64,000 nucleotides of DNA from Miscanthus floridulus. Its lineage: Eukaryota; Streptophyta; Magnoliopsida; Poales; Poaceae. Position 1 is the stretch's first letter. Every line of letters starts with the position of its first letter. Under the pieces are notes generated by a model. That model made no database searches, was not told the origin of the DNA, and saw nothing but the letters and a program-made list of their open reading frames with translations. The DNA lies in assembly GCF_019320115.1 (NCBI RefSeq), contig NC_089587.1:89980939-90044938 (forward strand). The letters run 5' to 3'. A program made the position numbers and the translations under genes. Below, in pieces: positions 58,601 through 64,000 of this stretch.

Positions 58601-59193
58601 CCGAGATCTAAACATGAATCCTACTTGATCACAATTTGCTACAAATTTAGGTATGAAGGAGAATATTCCTAATTTAAGATAACTTGGACTCTAATATTTC
58701 CTTTTTTGTAGAGTCCGATATGTATTTTTCCGGCGCCAACCGTAGTTTATCATTGCTACCTGCTGATGTCACCCTAAGATATCCAATTCCAGAGTTGTAT
58801 TTGAATCGGCTAACATCGGTCTTTCTTGACTGGCATAACCTTGAAGGCCTGCGAGTTCCCACGTCCTTTCTCCCAAATTTTGGTGCAAACACATGTCCCC
58901 CAATTTTGGGATAAAATGGTTTTATCCCAAAATTCTGACTCATCGGTTTACCGCGCCGTAACCGTCCTTATCCGAGAAATACGCATAACTCCTGACTTTT
59001 TGGCCTGAACCTCACATAACATCAATAGTATCTCTTTCGACGCACTCAGCCTTTTTGCTTTCCCCTTTTTTCTGGAGCCAACTTTGACAGCCGACGCTGC
59101 CGTTGTCGGGGACCCAAACCCTAGCAAATCTGCCGTTCCGTCGAACCGTTTATTCGAGCTATCTTTGTTAGATCTGAACTTGCTCCAGATGTG

Positions 59194-62100
59194 ATGGTGA
59201 CCAATGATCATGTTCCTGAGGTATGTTTCCAATTTCTATTCTCCAGGTGTCAGCCGTTACCCCGTATTTCTGCTCCTCTTGAAATTATTTTATCCGATTT
59301 CTAGGAAATGAAGAACGAGATCTTAATTCCATCGGCTGTTGTCCCCAATGCTTACTTCCTCAGGCCAATGGGTGACCCTGATCCATCTGATTTTATCTGC
59401 CAAGAAACCAACCAGATCCCCTTTAAAAGGTCCATAGTGGACTTATCTTCCTGGAACAAAACTCCCTTCAGAAACTGGCCTAAAGCGCCTAAGGGATGGA
59501 GAGACTGGTTTCGTAGGGTATCCGCACAAAAGGATGGAGACTAGGAGCTTTATGATCTAAACCAGTGTCGGACACTTTCATTGTCTGAAATGGAGAGGAA
59601 CGATTCACTCCTGATCTCTACTTCTTATTTTTGGTCCAATGCTCTAAATGCTTTCATTTTTGGCCATGGCCCGATGACCATTACCCTGGCCGATGTATAC
59701 ATGTTGACTGGCCTTAGAACTACTAGATCAATGCAACCTTATGAGTATTTGAGTGCTGGTTCCAAAAGACTGGCCAAGATAGCAGATTATACCGGATGGG
59801 CGAGTTACATTCAGAATCATGTTGAGGACGGATCATCTATCAGTGAATGAGAATATGTGGCCTTTCTGAATATGTGGTTGGAGAAATTTATCTTTTGTGG
59901 GTCATCTTGTGGCCTGACTTATAATCACAAACTTATGGCAGAACACCTGGCATTAGGCAAGGATATCCCTCTTGGAAAATATCTGCTAGGAGCTGCTTAT
60001 CATCTGATGCACCAGGTGGCTGCTCAAGTATTGAAGAATGAACCAATACAGACTATCAGCGGCCCTTGGTGGCTAATACAATTGTGGCTCAATCTATACA
60101 TGCATAAGATGGTAAGGCCTGATCTCAGAGATCTGAGTTTCCCCTCCTCCAATTTTGATGAGGAATACAGAGGCGAAGAAGGAAGAACCCGGCAGTGTAT
60201 GAATTATGGTGAGGCTGCATCGACCATAACCATTGACTTCAATGTTGGCCACTTCTTCAAAAAGCTTTACAGAGGGTTTGATGCAGTCGTCCTGACTTGG
60301 CTACCTTACAAGGAGGATGATGAACTGATCTTTCCATTCAAGTTCTAATTTGAGTCTGGGTGCTCGGACGAGATAGCGGCCGCGATCTTTAATACCTTTA
60401 TCAAGCCCTATGTTCTCCTGGCTAAATTTCATCATGGTCGTGGCAAAATGGTTAAAGGCTCCTCCACCCCATACAATCCTCCATCCTACGAGTTTTACAA
60501 CCCTTTTTTTGTGGCCCATCAGTTTGGCCTTGGCCAACTCCCCCCCCCGCCTGTTCTTTAAGAACATCTTGAAGCCAAGAGAAGATGTCAGCGACATGCT
60601 GGAAGCTCTAGAATCTTTCAATTGGGGCCAGACCTTCCTTCTTTTTCCTTGCATGACTAGGTCATAGCCAGTTTCTCTTCCAGCCTCTTCAACTCCTGGT
60701 GGCAAGAATGGCATTCCCATCTTTTCTGTGGGCCAGTCCACCCTCTGTGTATAGCTCTGGATGGGGAATTTGCTTCTGGTAGTGAGGTAATCTTTTATTT
60801 CCCTTTTCAGATAGACCACTTGGCAAATCCTTTTGCCCATCATTCTAACCGATCCTTTCAGGACATCGAATTCGACCCTCCAAGCCTGGATAGGAGAGGG
60901 CATCCCATATATTACCAACCCTCATGCCCAGTTTTAAGGATGGGATCAGCCGCACCTTCCTTAAAGAGGTTGATGAGAACCCCTGCTGCTCCCACAACTG
61001 TGACACATCACTCCTCAAAGCGCAAGGCATCTCCAGGGATAACTCAGAAGGCTACTACTGGGAAGCAACTGCGTAGAATGAGACCATCAGCTGTTCAGGT
61101 AATCAATTTGTCTTTTCCTCGGACTAGTGTTTAACTTTCTAATCTTGTTCCTCCACAGTTATCGAGCATTGCGTCGCAGTCTACTTTGGGCGCGGGATTG
61201 CTATCCCAGGCATTTGGTTCAACACCAGCTAAACCTCCATCGGCTGATCCATGAATGGAGCCGATCTCGGTTGAAATAACCGATACTTCCATAACGATAG
61301 AAAATGTAAGTTCCATCTCTGAATTTTATTGAAGCATCCTTTTTGACTCCTTGATTCACTGTTATTCCCACCCCTTATTTGGCTATTCATTACACCAGAC
61401 ATCCTTCGATGAAACATTCATGCAAGAATAGGAATCTGGTAGTTCACCTATTGGCCATGATCCAGTTGACGTTGGGAATAATCCTGTGGTCGGTGTTCAG
61501 ACTGCTGATCTCCCAATCCGGCACACACCTGATGGTAAGGAAGCTATACGTCTTTTCCATCATGATGATCATGAACTAAAAATTTTCCTTGTCATTGCAA
61601 ATGCTAACGCTGGATGTTTAGAGCCGACTCAACTAGATGTTATTGGAGCATCATCAGCTGTCCCTTCCCCTCCGATAGAGGCCGCCACAGAGAAGGTGTT
61701 ATATCTTCTTTGTGGTCCACTTTGTGATAAACCGAGTCAAACCTTCTAATCAAGTTTTCTCTCGTACACAGGCCTTCAATCTTCCAGCCCAGAGCCATTC
61801 TCTTGATTTTGAGGAATATTTTGATGAGGATGAAATTAGATCGTCAGCTACCTCTTCTAGCGAAGCCCTATCGGAAGAGACCAAAGATCGGCTAAGACAC
61901 ATATTGCCAATGCTTGAGAAGGACGTAGCCAATCTGATCCAAGACACCGACTCGATGCAGAGAATCTTCTTGGCTATAAAGGGTGATCCATCTCCAACCC
62001 TCTCTAGAGTCTTGTTATATTTGTCTTCTTTTGAAGATCAAGCTCTGAAGGCGAAAAAGATTCAGAGAAACCTGTCCAACCACGAAGCTTTGATGGCCTA

Positions 62101-62461
62101 GAATAGCTCCAACAAGCAAGATGCCAAAGAGTTGATGCGGCTAATTGATGATCTAAAAAATTCCCCCTTCGGGACCGATCCAGAGCTTTCCCAGCTAGAA
62201 ATCAAATGTGCTAAACTTGAGAAGGAACTGGAAAGCATGAAAGCTGCTATTGACAGTCGCAAATTTACTCTGGCCCAAATCCCTGATGCTGTTAAACAAA
62301 AGAAATAGGAACTGCTGGCCAAAGTGAAAAGAAGCAGAGCCATTCGTAGCAGCCTTGAGAACACTCCTAGAACAGCCAAAGAGTATGAGCAAAAGATTGC
62401 AGAAGTCGACGTCATCCAGCTAGAGCTATTGAAAATTATCCAGGATGTCTTAAACTTGTAA
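59194..62461 (+). pseudogene. plant mobile domain (PMD) / coiled-coil gene, antisense in a retroelement, multi-exon
   Basis: Exon 1 is 59194-59220 (MVTNDHVPE), then an 84-bp intron (59221-59304). Exon 2 carries a PMD-like domain (WSNALNAFIFGHGPMTITLADVYMLTGL near 59637-59715, in two parts here; FNMWLEKFIFCG-type and GPWWLIQLWLN blocks near 59870 and 60060). Further GT-AG introns are 61099-61158, 61306-61398 and 61696-61771. The C-terminal part (61772-62461) is a coiled coil ending at TAA 62459-62461. Stops in frame: 59542 TAG, 59848 TGA, 60346 TAA and more after 60660. A one-base gain in a C run at 60539-60548 shifts the frame. PMD proteins (MAIN/MAIL family) support silencing and genome stability in plants, and the domain is also carried by retroelements. 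The splice sites remain good, but the gene is dead. Confidence 0.75.
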
Positions 62462-63016
62462 TTCATAAGTTGATACATGTATGATCATACTTTTTTGTTG
62501 TCTCGTTGTATCTTTTGTTTTAGCTAAAGAGCCAATTTAAAACAACCGATCTCAGACTTCTGATCTTAATCCAGTTAAGTCTGAAAATATGGCTTTTATT
62601 AAGAGAGTCCTTTGATTTCCCTCCTTCAGCCGCTTGGTGCCTTTGTGCATGACTGCTCTATCTTTTGTTTTTGCTCTATAGGCAATACATATCATATCGG
62701 CTTTTATTGTCTTTGAAGATTTTCGTTTTTTGAACTAGAGGCGATACCCTTATGATACCAGCTATTAGAGCTGAGAATGAATCAGCTATCAAATGTTGTC
62801 CGGGTGTCAAGATAATGTACCATAGAAACTTTCACATCAAAAGTCGAATGAGCAATCAACCCAGGTCGAACATCCTATTAAGTGAAACATAACTTCTTCA
62901 AATCCTTTAACTCCGAATTCACCGCCTTATTTAACATTCACACATCGGCCAAAACCTCAGAACTGATGTTTGTTTTCCTTTATTCCAATGGCCGATGTGA
63001 AGTCATAACCTTTTTA
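62462..63016. other. spacer between convergent PMD gene and gag-protease
   Basis: No ORF or pol remnant is seen on either strand. Scattered atcggct/agccgat motifs are shared with the LTR region. Confidence 0.5.
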
Positions 63017-64000
63017 CTAAAATAAACTCTCAGAGCCGATCGCTTGCATCGGCTGTTGGCTTTCATTGCTGATCTTAATGAAGCCTCCTTCCCATGACTT
63101 GCCAGAAAAACACTCGAAGTCTCCTAGTTCCCAAAAGACTGGATCAGCTGTTGTGATGCTTACGGGCTCATCAGCATGAACCAGTTCGACATCATCTCCA
63201 TGCCATTGAATCAAACACTGATGCATGGTCGATGGTATACAGCAATTTGCATGAATCCAATCACGACCGAGGAGCAAACTATACAACCCCTTTCCATCAA
63301 TGACGAAGAATGTGGTGAGCAGAGTCTTGCTTCCAATTGTTAGTTCGACATTTATTGCTCCTTGGGTCTTAGACGTGTTACCTCCAAAGTCCCTGAGCAT
63401 CATGTTGGTTTCCAACAGATCTTTGGTCCTTTACCAAGCTTACAAAAAGTAGTATAAGGCATAAGATTGACAGATGCACCTCCGTCCACTAACATCTTGC
63501 TCATCGGCTTTCCATCAACATGACCTTTCATATACAACACTTTCAAGTGCCGATGCTTGACTGGTCTATCAAATATTGCCTATTGTACGACTGTCAACTT
63601 GGTAACTATCTCTTCATACTCTGATTCATCGAAATCCGAATAAGCTTCTTGATTCTCCGGAGCTCTGAATTCTAATGGTAACAGAAAAGCCATTTGGATA
63701 TTAGCCGATGGTTGTTTTCTATCGGCTATTTGTTTGGTACACCACACTTGAGTTTTACCGGGTGCCTGAGTCTGTTCCATCTCTTTGTTCCTTAGGCGCT
63801 GCACCCTCCTCTTTTGGCTTCTTGTCAAACCTCTTGGGCACCACCGGCCTTCCTGCCATGTATATCTTCTTTTAATGCTTTCCTCTTCATGATCAGCCCA
63901 ATCCTGTCCAATGACTCTTTTTCCAAGCCGATCATGAACACCTTTGTTTTTTAGGCGCCGGTCCATGTTATTATGATGATACATATCTTGAGCATGGACA
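63017..64000 (-). pseudogene. gag C-terminus and aspartic protease of the PMD-carrying element
   Basis: 64000-63580: a charged gag-tail segment with LTRSQKRRVQRLR, a motif common just before the protease in plant Gypsy elements, ending at TAG. About 63580-63420: protease active site in LVDGGASVNLMPY (DGG type), joined by a stop and a frame change to 63415-63017, which holds LLLGRDWIHANCC, the second conserved protease block, and ends at TAG 63017-63019. No reverse transcriptase follows. The fragment is inactive. Confidence 0.7.

Larger units (their letters stand above)
57107..59100 (-). repeat. putative 3' LTR and promoter region of the PMD-carrying element
   Basis: The outer end, tgtcgaca, would give a minus-strand TGTCGACA terminus. 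The inner end is not fixed; a polypyrimidine stretch on the plus strand at 59049-59074 could be the polypurine tract of the minus strand. The region is full of cggct/agccg motifs and carries six cagtgg-type repeats. A plus-strand TATA-like gtatttatac at 58591-58600 could serve the PMD gene. Confidence 0.45.
57107..64000 (-). mobile_element. Ty3/Gypsy element with antisense PMD gene and no visible RT/integrase (partial)
   Basis: Minus-strand gag-protease (64000 to 63017) is followed by a 550-bp spacer, then a plus-strand multi-exon PMD/coiled-coil gene (59194-62461), then an LTR-like region (57107 to about 59100). RT, RNase H and integrase are absent from the position where they should lie. 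The arrangement mirrors the Tat element at 1-11554 and suggests a non-autonomous or deleted Tat/Athila-like relative. The 5' LTR and gag start lie beyond the window. Confidence 0.65.

Noticed and set aside
59104..59114. tgtcggggacc as a plus-strand LTR start
   Set aside because: It matches the usual grass Gypsy terminus but lies just upstream of the PMD gene with no LTR-like sequence following. Treated as coincidence or leader sequence.

Overview
The window is nuclear DNA of a grass. GC-rich first exons, canonical GT-AG introns, grass transposon families (Tat-type and chromodomain Ty3/Gypsy, SIRE-like Ty1/Copia, MULE, hAT, Stowaway and Tourist-type MITEs, an RTE-like LINE) and a class III peroxidase all fit this. 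The repeat flavour suggests an Andropogoneae genome (sorghum, sugarcane or Miscanthus type), but the species cannot be fixed from the sequence alone. Most of the window is mobile DNA. Only two genes look intact and spliceable: a class III peroxidase (45872-48466, minus) and a small GRF-type zinc-finger gene inside a MULE (31436-32078, plus). One TFIIB-related copy (26188-27945) also has an open frame.

Layout. 1-11554: the 3' three quarters of a Tat-lineage Ty3/Gypsy element on the minus strand, with its 5' LTR (10135-11554), one long gag-pol frame broken by five TAG codons, and a spliced coiled-coil ORF on the opposite strand at the window start. It sits in a hAT transposase remnant (11555-11960). 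12422-22340: a 5'-truncated pseudogene of the FACT histone chaperone subunit SPT16, split by three nested insertions with recognisable target duplications: a 5.15-kb chromodomain Gypsy element (12918-18068), a 5'-truncated LINE (18808-20477) and a MITE (21105-21348). 22600-25090: inverted-repeat and intergenic DNA.

25719-35415: an MFS/nodulin-like transporter pseudogene. Its first exon is interrupted by a copy of a TFIIB-related transcription factor, its second intron holds a MULE derivative, and its last exon holds a hAT MITE. A second TFIIB-related copy lies 15.6 kb downstream in the same orientation (40090-43518). It is broken by a nonsense codon, and its leader carries a MITE and a MULE-like insertion whose empty sites survive in the first copy. 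45872-48466 is the peroxidase gene, with a Stowaway MITE in its promoter. 51240-53400 is a second, dead MULE.

53583-57106 is a 2.5-kb SIRE-like 3' LTR, polypurine tract and some internal sequence on the minus strand. From 57107 to the window end lies a second minus-strand Gypsy element that appears to lack reverse transcriptase and integrase. It carries gag-protease on the minus strand and a multi-intron plant-mobile-domain (PMD) ORF on the plus strand. Its LTR holds dispersed hairpin repeats whose arms change in a compensatory way. The two minus-strand Gypsy elements, each with a spliced gene running against gag-pol, are the most interesting part of the window.
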